Assembly (NCBI GenBank): GCA_902518075.1
Contig: CABYEX010000001.1
Coordinates: 25,594-89,593 of the forward strand
Reading direction: 5' to 3'
Origin: Halieaceae bacterium
GTDB taxonomy: Bacteria; Pseudomonadota; Gammaproteobacteria; Pseudomonadales; Halieaceae
Length of the DNA stretch: 64,000 nucleotides
The translations under genes and the position numbers were made by a program. The notes under the pieces are model-generated. The model was not told where the DNA came from and did no database searches. It saw only the letters and a program-made list of their open reading frames with translations. Each line of letters starts with the position of its first letter. The stretch's first letter is position 1. This document shows positions 15,027 through 24,103 of this stretch, one piece after another.

Positions 15027-15996
15027 TGACCCACATCCAGCTGTATCCATCGGGTGCGCGGAACGTGCAGGCCGGCTCGTCGAACTCATTCTGGCCAGCC
15101 CGGTAATCCGTGACGCCGGGCAGCGCCTCTGCATCAACGCTCTGCACCTGGTAACTGTAGGCAGAGAGCCCCCGCTGCCCCGGCTGACTCAAAGCCCGAT
15201 GATCGCCAGTATCAAAGTAAGGCGAGTACACCTGCAGGAGTCCAGTCGGGCACTCGGGCGCCCGTAATCGCTCCACGCGGAAGAGCTGCCCCGCTTCTAA
15301 CCTGAGCGCACGCCGTGTGGGCGGCTCATCATCGGAATCATGGGCCTCACCGTAGGGCGCAGACTCGAGGCCAAACACGGTTTTATAAAAGTCGGTATCG
15401 AATGACCGGCTGGGCTGCACCACGTTGGCGTGACTGCCCTCACTATTTTTATAGGGCAGTGATACATCGATGCTGCCAAACCCGGGGCGGTCAAACCCGC
15501 CGCGCTGAATAAAAGCGACGCGACCGTCGAGGTCGAAGTACAGGGTTTCTCTGAGCCCCACGAACGGGCTATCCCAGGTGACTGTGGGGGGTGGATTGGC
15601 CATCGGCGCCGATATCAATTCCGACAACCAGCGGTCTTCGGTAAAGCGGTTGTAATCACTCAAGCTGTCTCGGAGCTCGAGGATATCGGCCGTATACATG
15701 CCCATCCACCGGCTCCCCAAGACCAACGGCTTGCGGGCACCCAGCCCCTCGCCCGCGAGCTTGTCCCAGCATTGAAGCCTGACCAGTCCGGTCTCATGGG
15801 CAGCACAGCCTGAGTGGCGAAGCCGAATCGATGTGAGGGCCGCGCCGTGGCCGTACAGGGCCTCCGCATCAACGGCACTTAGCGCCCCCTCGGCATCGGG
15901 CTTAAATCCCAGCCCTGCCCAAAACGCCAGCAACCGCTCGCGCTCCGATACATGTGCCGAGAAGACAAACTCGTGCAGACCACTGACGACACTCAT
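15019..15996 (-). CDS. Two-module VOC protein
   Basis: The 325-residue cytoplasmic protein has no signal peptide and two VOC-like modules, beginning SGLHEFVFSAHVSERERLLA and resuming around SHANVVQPSRSFDTDFYKTV. It ends in FRAPDGYSWMWVSV. AAGG lies eight bases before the ATG. It sits second in the minus-strand operon, nine bases after the leading MDR gene. Possible roles are an extradiol-type or isomerase reaction on the imported compound. Ligand residues are not clear enough to choose. Confidence 0.8.
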   Translation of the reverse strand: MSVVSGLHEFVFSAHVSERERLLAFWAGLGFKPDAEGALSAVDAEALYGHGAALTSIRLRHSGCAAHETGLVRLQCWDKLAGEGLGARKPLVLGSRWMGMYTADILELRDSLSDYNRFTEDRWLSELISAPMANPPPTVTWDSPFVGLRETLYFDLDGRVAFIQRGGFDRPGFGSIDVSLPYKNSEGSHANVVQPSRSFDTDFYKTVFGLESAPYGEAHDSDDEPPTRRALRLEAGQLFRVERLRAPECPTGLLQVYSPYFDTGDHRALSQPGQRGLSAYSYQVQSVDAEALPGVTDYRAGQNEFDEPACTFRAPDGYSWMWVSV

Positions 15997-16004
15997 GGTT
16001 TGCC

Positions 16005-16985
16005 TTAGAGGTCGCCGCCCACCCGGATCACGCTGCGACCCAGCAATTCCCGTGCCTCCCAGCCCCGATGGGCTTCAGCCACTTCGGTCAGGTCAAACTC
16101 ACGCCCAATCGGAATTCGCCAGGTGCCTGCAGCAAGGGCTTTGTGGGTTTCTGCAATCTCAGCGCCGCCGCTGATCGCCTGATGAAAGTACTGAACGAAG
16201 CCCGACATCGAGCAGCTCTTGCCGATCAGCATGGACGGTGGGACAGGCGGCGCCTGCCCGGCACTGGCGCCCAGGTAAACGATGTGACCCAGCGGCGCCA
16301 CAGCATCGAGGTTCATCGGGGCGCGATCACCGGCGTTGCCATCGAAAATCACGTCAGCGCCGCGACCATCGGTCAGCGCTTTGACACCATCCGGCCAGTC
16401 GTCGCGCAGGTAATCGATGACCGCATCGGGCCCGAACTGGTCTGCAAAATCAAACTTGTGCTCACCCCCCACCAGCCCGATTACCTGTGCGCCGGCCGAC
16501 TTGGCGATCTGCATGACCAGTGAGCCGACTGCCCCCGCCGCGGAGTGCACTACCACCCACTGATCAGGCTGCACCTTAGCGGCGCTATGAACCAACAGCC
16601 AACTGGTATAGGCACAGGTTGAGAAACAGGCCGCAAGGAGCCAATCAAACTCATCTGGAACGCTGACCAGGGAGTGCACAGGGGCGATGGCAAAATCCGC
16701 GTTGCCGCCCCATTGGCCATTAGTGGCAACACGTTGATCGATCAATGACTCATCGACACCCTCGCCGACGGCATCGACCACACCGCAGAACTCAAACCCC
16801 GGGGTAAACGGGTAACCGGGGTGATTCCATTTGATGCGATCTGCACGCGCATGGTTGTCGAGCGGGTTCAATGCCGCGTACGCGACCTCGATCAGCACCT
16901 CACCCGGCCCCGGATCGGGAGTATCAGACTCGACCATTTGCAGTGCTTCTGGTCCACCCGGTGCCGCAACCGTCACATTACGCAT
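16005..16985 (-). CDS. MDR-family zinc-independent oxidoreductase
   Basis: The 326-residue product begins VTVAAPGGPEALQMVESDTP, with the NPLDNHARADR substrate segment and AGAVGSLVMQIAKSAGAQVIG as the nucleotide-binding region. It is of the NADPH:quinone oxidoreductase type. A strong GGGGGAG ribosome-binding site precedes the ATG. As the first gene of the six-gene operon, it faces the TonB receptor gene across 257 bp that contain paired operator-like dyads. Confidence 0.88.
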   Translation of the reverse strand: MRNVTVAAPGGPEALQMVESDTPDPGPGEVLIEVAYAALNPLDNHARADRIKWNHPGYPFTPGFEFCGVVDAVGEGVDESLIDQRVATNGQWGGNADFAIAPVHSLVSVPDEFDWLLAACFSTCAYTSWLLVHSAAKVQPDQWVVVHSAAGAVGSLVMQIAKSAGAQVIGLVGGEHKFDFADQFGPDAVIDYLRDDWPDGVKALTDGRGADVIFDGNAGDRAPMNLDAVAPLGHIVYLGASAGQAPPVPPSMLIGKSCSMSGFVQYFHQAISGGAEIAETHKALAAGTWRIPIGREFDLTEVAEAHRGWEARELLGRSVIRVGGDL

Positions 16986-17031
16986 GCGTGTTTCTCCCCC
17001 TAGAACGTTAGTTCAGAGTAAATTTGATCGG

Positions 17032-17158
17032 TTGTTATATCAATAAGGCAAAGCCGCGCCCGGGATTGACTTAGAGACCCACTAGCCGGACAGAACAACT
17101 GTCCTCTTTCAGGGGCAACATCAACCCTTGCGCATTTACGCCTATTGGTATATCAATA
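17032..17158. promoter_or_regulatory. Paired TTG-N6-CAA operator-like dyads between divergent operon and TonB receptor
   Basis: Two related inverted repeats lie in the divergent promoter region: GTTG-TTATAT-CAATA at 17031-17045 and TATTG-GTATAT-CAATA at 17143-17158. Their centres are 113 bp apart, close to a whole number of helical turns. Two similar sites flanking both promoters suggest one regulator controls the operon and the receptor together, perhaps by looping. No regulator gene adjoins them. Confidence 0.5.
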
Positions 17159-17242
17159 GATCTTAATTTGGCCAACAAACGTTGAAAATTAGCGGTCGTT
17201 GCCCAGACGTTAGCCATCTATAAACAAAACAGAGGCACTCTC

Positions 17243-19810
17243 ATGAAAAGAAGTACTCGATTCACGCTTTCTTCGGCGGTCGCACTCGCAGTCGCCGGCG
17301 TAATCCCCAGTACTGTTGCTTTGGCGCAGGAATCAGCGGGACTTGAAGAAGTCGTTGTGACCGCTCGCAAACGGGACGAGTCCCTACAGGAAATTCCTGT
17401 TGCGGTATCGGTATTCGGTGCAGAAGACATTCTGATGACCGACATGCGCGATCTTGAAGATGTGGCCTTGCACACACCCGGCTTCCAGTTCATGAATCAG
17501 GGCAACCAGCAGCCGGGTCGCTACAACACGCAGCTGCAGTTCAGAGGCCTGACGACCGCTCAGTTCTCGCCCAGCTTCGCAACGGGTGCTTTGTTTATTG
17601 ACGGTGTATACGTGCTGAATGGCGGCACCTCACTGAGCCTGATGGACCTTGAGCGGGTCGAGGTCATCAAAGGACCCCAGTCGGCTTACTTTGCGCGAAA
17701 CACGTTTGGCGGCGCGGTCAACCTGATCACCCGCGACCCCAACGCCGAGGAGTTTGGCGGTGAAATCACGGCCAGTATGTCGGATCGTGGTCGCACCGAT
17801 ATCAGCGGCCTGATTGAGGGGCCGATCATCAAGGATGTGCTGGCCTTCAGCGTATCCGGACGCTTTTACGATAAAGAGGGGCACTTCACCGCGACAGACG
17901 GTGGCCGAACCGGCGACGAGGAGACCACGACTTTCAACGGTGTGATCAACTGGACGCCAACCGATAACTTCAAGCTAAAGATGCGCTACAGCACCTCCGA
18001 AGACGATGACGGTGCACCTAGTCAGGGCTATGTGTCAGGCATCATGAACGACACCTGCACAGGCACCACGGTGAACTCAGCTGAAGGCGTAGCCAATCCG
18101 GTGAACTACATTTGCGGCACCGTGCCCTTCGGCAACGCGGTTACTGTCGATCCGGGCAGCAATATCATCTCCTCTAACACCATCTTGCCAGTTGATATGT
18201 CAGACCTGACCGACCCGACGACCAATATCGACGGCGTCCCGGGCGTCACGTCCATCGGCATGAAGCGTGAAAGCGAGCGTTTCTCTATCGCTGCAGGCTA
18301 CCAGTTCGATTCGGGCTACAGCATCGACGTGAGCTACGGCAAAAATGAGCAAGAGGTTAACTGGATCCGCGACTTCGACCTGTCTGATCGTCTAGGCTGG
18401 TGGTCACGTGACCCTCAGAACATGGATGACGAGAGCTGGGAAATTCGCTTTACCAGCCCGCAGGACCAGCGCCTGAGATGGCTGGTCGGCTACAGCTACT
18501 ATGAGCAGGAATTCCTCGCATCGGGTAGTGGCGGGGACGCGGCAACCTCATGCTTCGCTTTCGATTTCTACGGCTACTCTGATGCCTATCCCGATATCTG
18601 TGTCTACAGCTTCTTTGATCCCGCTATCGGTGGCTTGGGCATTGGTCGACCCGGTAACGCGCTGGGCATCTTCGGAAACAACCTCACCAACACCGATCAG
18701 GCGGAGGTATCCGGGGTCTTCGGTTCTATCGACTTCGACATCACCGACAACCTGACCGTTATTCTGGAAGGCCGCTTTGTTGAGGACACCTTGATTAAGG
18801 GTAATGCTGTAGCAGGCACCGGCAACACCCGTCTTGAGGAAGAGTTTGATGACTTCCTGCCTCGAGCCATTGTGCGCTGGACACCCTCTGACAACACCAC
18901 GCTCTATGCGAGCTGGTCTGAGGGTCAGATTGCGGGCGACTTCAACACCTTCTATGCACAAGCTGACGATCGCGAAAAAGCACAGTACATTGAGCAAGAC
19001 TCCACGGTCGCCGAGCTACTGGATGCCGAAACACTGGAAGCGATCGAGTTTGGTTGGAAGCAGCGTTTCTGGGATGGTCGCGGTCAGATGAATATCGCGG
19101 TCTACATGCAGACCTGGGAGAACATCAAGGGCCGATCTTCCTTCTTGATCAACGAGACCTGCCGCGCCAGTGATATCGGGAGCGCGCAATGTCCTGACGG
19201 CACACTGGGCCAGCCCAAGGGAACCTATCCCGCTGATGGTAGTGACCCCGTACCCTTCTTCAACTCTCGAAACATCCTGATTCCGGGTGATGCCGATATT
19301 TGGGGCGTGGAGTTTGAGGGTAAGGCAGCCATCACGGATCGCACTGAAGTCGGTGTCAACATCAGCTACATCGAGTCCGAGTACGACGACTACACCTTTA
19401 ACTTCGTGGCACCGATAGCCGGCTTCTCGCAAATGTCTGGAAATCAGACACCTCGCCAGCCCAAGAACACCATGAGTGCCTATATGTCTCATGACTTCTC
19501 ACTGTTTAACCAGGGTGGCTACTGGCGTCTGGATTGGTTCCACCAGGGCGAATCCTATGTGGATGAGTCTAACCTGGCCAAGTTGGATTCCTACAACCTG
19601 TTCAACCTGCGTATTGGTCTCAGTTGGGAGAACCTGATGGCGGAGCTCTTCGTCATGAACCTGACCGACGAAGAAGCCTGGCAAACCGGCGCTCGCTGGA
19701 CCGACTTCTCCAGTCCGTCGCAGTTTGCTTTCCTGACCGCCAAGCAGGGCGTTGCAGTCTCTCCGCTGGATAAGCGCGAAGTTGGCCTGCGGATAAACTG
19801 GAAGTTCTAA
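17243..19810 (+). CDS. TonB-dependent receptor
   Basis: The 855-residue outer-membrane protein has a signal peptide (about residues 1-28), then a TonB-box-like start LEEVVVTARKRDESLQEIPV. A plug domain (LERVEVIKGPQSAYFARNTF, FGGAVNLITRDPN) and a C-terminal beta-barrel ending in VGLRINWKF follow. The aromatic last residue is the outer-membrane assembly signal. This subclass (VTARKR..QEIPVAVSVF) is abundant in marine gammaproteobacteria and sphingomonads and takes up varied organic compounds. Its divergent partner operon (MFS, MDR, VOC) probably handles the same substrate. A terminator follows. Confidence 0.93.
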   Translation: MKRSTRFTLSSAVALAVAGVIPSTVALAQESAGLEEVVVTARKRDESLQEIPVAVSVFGAEDILMTDMRDLEDVALHTPGFQFMNQGNQQPGRYNTQLQFRGLTTAQFSPSFATGALFIDGVYVLNGGTSLSLMDLERVEVIKGPQSAYFARNTFGGAVNLITRDPNAEEFGGEITASMSDRGRTDISGLIEGPIIKDVLAFSVSGRFYDKEGHFTATDGGRTGDEETTTFNGVINWTPTDNFKLKMRYSTSEDDDGAPSQGYVSGIMNDTCTGTTVNSAEGVANPVNYICGTVPFGNAVTVDPGSNIISSNTILPVDMSDLTDPTTNIDGVPGVTSIGMKRESERFSIAAGYQFDSGYSIDVSYGKNEQEVNWIRDFDLSDRLGWWSRDPQNMDDESWEIRFTSPQDQRLRWLVGYSYYEQEFLASGSGGDAATSCFAFDFYGYSDAYPDICVYSFFDPAIGGLGIGRPGNALGIFGNNLTNTDQAEVSGVFGSIDFDITDNLTVILEGRFVEDTLIKGNAVAGTGNTRLEEEFDDFLPRAIVRWTPSDNTTLYASWSEGQIAGDFNTFYAQADDREKAQYIEQDSTVAELLDAETLEAIEFGWKQRFWDGRGQMNIAVYMQTWENIKGRSSFLINETCRASDIGSAQCPDGTLGQPKGTYPADGSDPVPFFNSRNILIPGDADIWGVEFEGKAAITDRTEVGVNISYIESEYDDYTFNFVAPIAGFSQMSGNQTPRQPKNTMSAYMSHDFSLFNQGGYWRLDWFHQGESYVDESNLAKLDSYNLFNLRIGLSWENLMAELFVMNLTDEEAWQTGARWTDFSSPSQFAFLTAKQGVAVSPLDKREVGLRINWKF

Positions 19811-19831
19811 GTTTTAGCGTTGTGGCTTATG

Positions 19832-19855
19832 GGCCGGGGCAACCCGGCCTTTTTT
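19832..19855 (+). terminator. Rho-independent terminator of the TonB receptor gene
   Basis: GGCCGGG, four-base loop GCAA, CCCGGCC, then TTTTTT: a textbook terminator 22 bases after the stop codon. It also separates this transcript from the convergent dld gene. Confidence 0.93.
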
Positions 19856-19863
19856 ATGCCTGC

Positions 19864-21552
19864 TTAGTGGTAGCCCCGGTACTTTGACATCTTGCCCACG
19901 CCAGCATTAAAAGTATTGGTCGGATCCAGCTCCCGATAAAACGCCGCCTGATCGGGCTCGGCGCAATACAAATGCCCCACGTTATGCTCAGCGGGGTACT
20001 TGGCGCCGATGCCATCGAGTAAAGACATCATCCGCTCTTTTACCGCCTCCGGCTCCACACCAGCCTTGACCACAAAGTCCCAATGGAACACGTGGCACAT
20101 AAAGTGCCCGCCGCGGTAGGGCGCGGCGCATTGATCGAGTAGGTCTTCGGGCAGAAACTCATACCACTGTGCATAGTTTCGCGGCAGCGCCACATCAAAC
20201 GTGACGATGCCATTGGTCTCTTTAGCATGGATGAGGTTGTAACGCGCCGGGGAGCCACCTGCGACCATCCGATGCAATAACGCGGCATCGCCCTCTTTCG
20301 GCGAACACTCAAAAAAGGCGCCCACATCACCCTCTATGGTGACCTCATGCAGCACCTGCCTGATCTCGGCAATGGCCGTATCGGCACCCACCAGAATCAT
20401 ATGGTGCTCGTAAGCCTTGCGGTACTCGCGCATCCGCTTGGGCAAATGATCGGGCCACCACCGCGCCAGTCGCTGTAGCAGATGATCGGTCGGACGATTG
20501 GGGAGGCCTGGCACCTTCTCAAGCCAGCGATCGAGCGCTGCCTTAATGCGATAGAGCCGCGGCAAAAAATCGGTGCCCAAGTGCTTGATGAGCAGAAACG
20601 TGTCCTTACAGTAGCGGTCGGCCCCGTCAAACCAACTCTGGTGCATATACTCGCCCATCTCGGGGAGCTCACTGCACTCAGAGAGCAGTCGCCGGCGAAT
20701 CTCATTGAGCTGCTTGGGATCATTGGTGCCCACATAGAACACCTGCTCCGCCTTGGGCTTATCAAAGGTATCGACCCGCACCGCAAACACCGCCAACTTG
20801 CCCGCACTGCCGCTAGCCTCATGGAGCCGGCGCTGATCGGCGTTGAATCTTGAGGGTGTCGGTTCGTTGATTTCCCGCACACGCTCAATGTACTCGGGGT
20901 CCGAGGCCAAGCTACCGTCGAGAGTTGCAGCATCCAGATCAAACCGACCCGCGTCGAGGTTACCCAGTATCTCCTCCGGGGTCTCCCCCAAGTCGATGCC
21001 AAGATGATTGACCAGCTCAAGCTCGCCGTGCTCGGTGAGCCGGGCAAATAGCGCGAGCTCGGTGTAGGCGGGCCCCCGCTTCACCAGGCTGCCGCCCGAG
21101 TTATTGCAGATGCCGCCAATGACTGAGGCACCGATACAAGAAGAGCCGATCACTGAATGAGGGTTCTTGCCGAATGGCTCCAGCATTTCTTCCAGCCGAT
21201 ACAGAGTGCCGCCGGAAAAGACCAACGCTTGCTGGGCGTCACACAACGGCATGCAGGTATCGAGTTTGAGTGTGCTGATGATGACGATCTCACGATCGTA
21301 GTCGTCGCCGTCAGGGGTCGAGCCACCGGTTACGCCGGTGTTGGCGGCCTGGCAGATCACAATACAGTCAGCCGCCACGGCGGCCTTGAGTATTTTCCAG
21401 AACGCCAGCAGGGAGGCGGGCTCAAAGATTGCCAGCGCCGGGCCCTGACCAAAGCGAATCCCTGTGGTGAAGCGCTTGATCTGGTGCGGCTCGCGAAGCA
21501 CCCCCATGTCAAGCACTTCGGCGGCGAGTTCGTCGATCCAGCGGGTATCCAT
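19864..21552 (-). CDS. dld: Quinone-dependent D-lactate dehydrogenase
   Basis: The 562-residue flavoprotein is close in length to E. coli Dld (571). The FAD-binding PCMH part contains CQAANTGVTGGSTPDGDDYD and SSCIGASVIGGICNNSGGS. The middle and C-terminal parts (FYVGTNDPKQLNEIRRR, EHNVGHLY, NAGVGKMSKYRGY) match the membrane-associated lactate dehydrogenase family. It oxidises D-lactate to pyruvate and reduces the quinone pool from the inner face of the membrane. It is followed 75 bp upstream by the ThuA-like gene on the same strand, with no evident functional link. Confidence 0.93.
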   Translation of the reverse strand: MDTRWIDELAAEVLDMGVLREPHQIKRFTTGIRFGQGPALAIFEPASLLAFWKILKAAVAADCIVICQAANTGVTGGSTPDGDDYDREIVIISTLKLDTCMPLCDAQQALVFSGGTLYRLEEMLEPFGKNPHSVIGSSCIGASVIGGICNNSGGSLVKRGPAYTELALFARLTEHGELELVNHLGIDLGETPEEILGNLDAGRFDLDAATLDGSLASDPEYIERVREINEPTPSRFNADQRRLHEASGSAGKLAVFAVRVDTFDKPKAEQVFYVGTNDPKQLNEIRRRLLSECSELPEMGEYMHQSWFDGADRYCKDTFLLIKHLGTDFLPRLYRIKAALDRWLEKVPGLPNRPTDHLLQRLARWWPDHLPKRMREYRKAYEHHMILVGADTAIAEIRQVLHEVTIEGDVGAFFECSPKEGDAALLHRMVAGGSPARYNLIHAKETNGIVTFDVALPRNYAQWYEFLPEDLLDQCAAPYRGGHFMCHVFHWDFVVKAGVEPEAVKERMMSLLDGIGAKYPAEHNVGHLYCAEPDQAAFYRELDPTNTFNAGVGKMSKYRGYH

Positions 21553-21627
21553 GAGCTCAGTCAGTTGTCAGTTAAAGCGGCATCAGCGCCGCAAGGAGCG
21601 TCCTCGGATCGAGCCTCGGACTTAAGA

Positions 21628-22377
21628 TTACCGAATACCCCAGGCGATACCACGCCGAAGTAACTCGTAGAATACCGGCAGATCCCAACTGCCCCGCTCG
21701 AGCTCCGGGTATTCCTCTACTAAGGGCTGCATGTCGTAGGTAGATCTGCAGTGCCCAAGAGTGAAGTACAACACGGTGCCCTTCTCGTAGTCACGCAAGT
21801 ACATCACTGCGTGCTCTTTGTCTTCCTCCCATTCACCATCCTGGAACGCGTCTACCTTGCCCGTCCAACGGGTGTGCAGTAGCACTTCGCGCTCACCGTG
21901 ATACTCAGAGAGATAGAGTTCGTCACCGCGCGTTTCAAAAGCCTCAATGCCCGCCATCATGGGGTGCTCTGGCGCAGTGACTTCGACCTGATAAGGCTCT
22001 ACCGGGGGATGCGATAGGAATTGACTCCCCAGTACCTCCATAAAATCGGGATGATCCCGCGGCGCGCGCAGTAAAGGCGGGTCGTGGCTTAACCACTCCA
22101 GCACCGAGTTGGTGGCGTGGAGCGCAAACCACTTACCACCATTCTCCACATAGGATTTTAGTTTCGCCTGACCTGCGGCATCCGGCACCTCGTCGCAGGT
22201 GTAGGTCACGAGCAGATCAGCTTCACACATCGCATCGACATCACTGTAATCATTGGCGACCTTGACCCGAATCACATCATGCTCCGCCAGGAGTTTCAGC
22301 AGTTCCAGTCGCGCGAAATCGAAGTCGTGATATTTGCCACCAACTACCAGATAGACGTCTTTTCTTTTGCCAGCCAT
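21628..22377 (-). CDS. ThuA-like domain protein
   Basis: The 249-residue product has the class I glutamine amidotransferase-like fold of the ThuA family. Recognisable parts are a VYLVVGGKYHDFDFARLELL start, LLVTYTCDEVP, and GKWFALHATNSVLEWL at the position of the elbow. Later segments are YLSEYHGEREVLLHTRW, VMYLRDYEKGTVLYFTLGHC and a conserved ending around the GH motif. ThuA proteins are linked to sugar metabolism in rhizobia, but most members have no known activity. AGAGGAC precedes the ATG. It may be co-transcribed with the SDR gene upstream (109 bp gap) and dld downstream. Confidence 0.85.
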   Translation of the reverse strand: MAGKRKDVYLVVGGKYHDFDFARLELLKLLAEHDVIRVKVANDYSDVDAMCEADLLVTYTCDEVPDAAGQAKLKSYVENGGKWFALHATNSVLEWLSHDPPLLRAPRDHPDFMEVLGSQFLSHPPVEPYQVEVTAPEHPMMAGIEAFETRGDELYLSEYHGEREVLLHTRWTGKVDAFQDGEWEEDKEHAVMYLRDYEKGTVLYFTLGHCRSTYDMQPLVEEYPELERGSWDLPVFYELLRRGIAWGIR

Positions 22378-22486
22378 CAGTTGTCCTCTCTTATTCTGTC
22401 AAGGCAGTGGCGTTGCATCGCATCCGCCCTGCCGAACTAAAGATCCCTCGTGCGCACTCAGCCACTCGACTGGCGCGCCCGAATAG

Positions 22487-23287
22487 TTACTCCGCCTGCC
22501 CGGCCGCCATGGCAGCCATCACCGCCTCTTCGATTTCAGAGGGCAGCGGATTGCGGCGGAGCGTCAAACCACCATTCACCTGCAGGTTCTGACCCGTCAT
22601 ATAGCACTCGTCGCTGCCGAGAAAGACCGCAGCGGCGGCGATATCTTCAGACGTATTCAATCGACCCAGCGGATAGTTTTTGAGGAATGCCTCCAGCAAC
22701 CCGGGGGTTTCAAGGTGTGGCGCAGCCATGGGTGAGGCGGTCAGGCCCGGTGAGATCGAGTTCACGCGGATACCCTTGGCGCCGTACTCATCCGCCACGC
22801 CGCGCACCACGTGGTCGATACCGGCTTTGGTGCCAATGTAGGCGTGGTGGTTACCCACCAGAATGGTCGCCGTCGCGGAGGAAATCTGGATAATCGAGGA
22901 GGGATCAGACATCACACCGACTAGCACCTGCATCCACTGATAAGGCCCCTTGAACTGCAGGTCCATCATCATGTTCAGCTCGTCCTCAGTGGTTTCTTCA
23001 AACTGAGCAAGCAAGCCAAGGCCAGTGGCATTCACCGCGATATCGATCTTGCCGTGAGCGTCCATGATCGCACCGATCGATGACTTGTTGTCTTCCATCT
23101 TGGTGATGTCGCAGGTCACTGCCATACCGCCAATCTCGCCGGCGAGCCACTGGAGCTCTTCAGGGTGCCGGCCGCCTACAGCAACGGTGGCGCCCTCTTC
23201 AGCAAAACGCTGTGCAATTACCTGGCCCATGTTGCCGCGCCCTGCTGCACCCAACACGTAAGCCACTTTGCCCGCTAATCTCCCCAT
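22487..23287 (-). CDS. SDR-family oxidoreductase
   Basis: The 266-residue classical SDR begins MGRLAGKVAYVLGAAGRGNM, a glycine-rich motif slightly different from the common TGxxxGIG. It continues with VNATG in place of NAG, SSATATILVGNHHAYIGTK holding the serine and the Y-x3-K, and the C-terminal NGGLTL tail. GGGGAC sits eight bases before the ATG. It starts a possible three-gene minus-strand run with the ThuA-like gene and dld, divergent from the GST gene. The substrate is not inferable. Confidence 0.87.
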   Translation of the reverse strand: MGRLAGKVAYVLGAAGRGNMGQVIAQRFAEEGATVAVGGRHPEELQWLAGEIGGMAVTCDITKMEDNKSSIGAIMDAHGKIDIAVNATGLGLLAQFEETTEDELNMMMDLQFKGPYQWMQVLVGVMSDPSSIIQISSATATILVGNHHAYIGTKAGIDHVVRGVADEYGAKGIRVNSISPGLTASPMAAPHLETPGLLEAFLKNYPLGRLNTSEDIAAAAVFLGSDECYMTGQNLQVNGGLTLRRNPLPSEIEEAVMAAMAAGQAE

Positions 23288-23398
23288 GATCTGTCCCCGT
23301 TTATTGTTAAATTAGGACTCTGGATAGTACTAAAGTCGCGGCCCTTGGGGGGATTTTCTGCGCTGGTTCAAAAGCGGGCGCCAAGCTATGTTAAACGG

Positions 23399-24061
23399 AT
23401 GTCTGACCTGCCCATTCTGTACTCATTCCGCCGCTGCCCCTATGCCATGCGGGCACGAATGGCGCTTGCCGCATCGGGCACGAAAGTGATGCTCAGAGAG
23501 GTGCTACTTAAGGACAAACCCCGCGAGCTGTTGGCGGCATCGCCCAAGGCCACTGTGCCGGTGCTCGTGCTTTCAGACGGCCGGGTCATTGAGGAGAGCC
23601 TCGACGTCATGCAGTGGGCGCTAGAGCGCAACGATCCGCTCGGCTGGCTAGATAACGCCCTTCTGGACTCAGAATGGATCAATCAATGCGATGGCGACTT
23701 CAAGCACTGGCTGGACCACTACAAATACGCTGATTGGCACACCGAGCACACCGCTGAGGACTACCGTAAAAACGCCGAGGGTTTTATCCAGAAACTGGAA
23801 GATCAGCTGTCGGTCTGCGACTGGGTCAATGGTGACGCAGCCAATGCCGTAGATGTGTCGTTGTTTCCGTTTATTCGCCAGTTTGCAGGTGTCGACCCAT
23901 CGTGGTGGCAGAAAGCATCCTACCCCAAGGTCAAGCACTGGCTGGAAAACTGGCTGAACAGCGCGTTGTTCTCGGCAATAATGGCCAAGTATCCGCGCTG
24001 GGAATCCGGACAGCCGGGGGAGCGTTTTCCGGCCGAACCAGACCAAAGCGCACCCACGTAG
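23399..24061 (+). CDS. Glutathione S-transferase family protein
   Basis: From the ATG at 23399 the 220-residue product begins LPILYSFRRCPYAMRARMAL, the thioredoxin-fold N-terminal GST domain with a CPYA motif at the active-site position. A conserved cis-proline segment KATVPVLVL and EESLDVMQWAL follow, then an all-helical C-terminal domain. Such CPYA-type GSTs often act as thiol transferases or dehalogenation/isomerisation catalysts rather than detoxifying conjugases. The upstream in-frame start at 23345 would add 18 residues unlike the family. It is followed by the exported amidohydrolase gene 42 bp downstream. Confidence 0.87.
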   Translation: MSDLPILYSFRRCPYAMRARMALAASGTKVMLREVLLKDKPRELLAASPKATVPVLVLSDGRVIEESLDVMQWALERNDPLGWLDNALLDSEWINQCDGDFKHWLDHYKYADWHTEHTAEDYRKNAEGFIQKLEDQLSVCDWVNGDAANAVDVSLFPFIRQFAGVDPSWWQKASYPKVKHWLENWLNSALFSAIMAKYPRWESGQPGERFPAEPDQSAPT

Positions 24062-24103
24062 TCCTAAAATAACCACAAGTCACCGCAATAAAGGTTGGCG
24101 ATC

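Noticed and set aside
20397..21047. 216-residue frame overlapping dld
   Set aside because: Alternative frame of dld with a biased composition and no motif.
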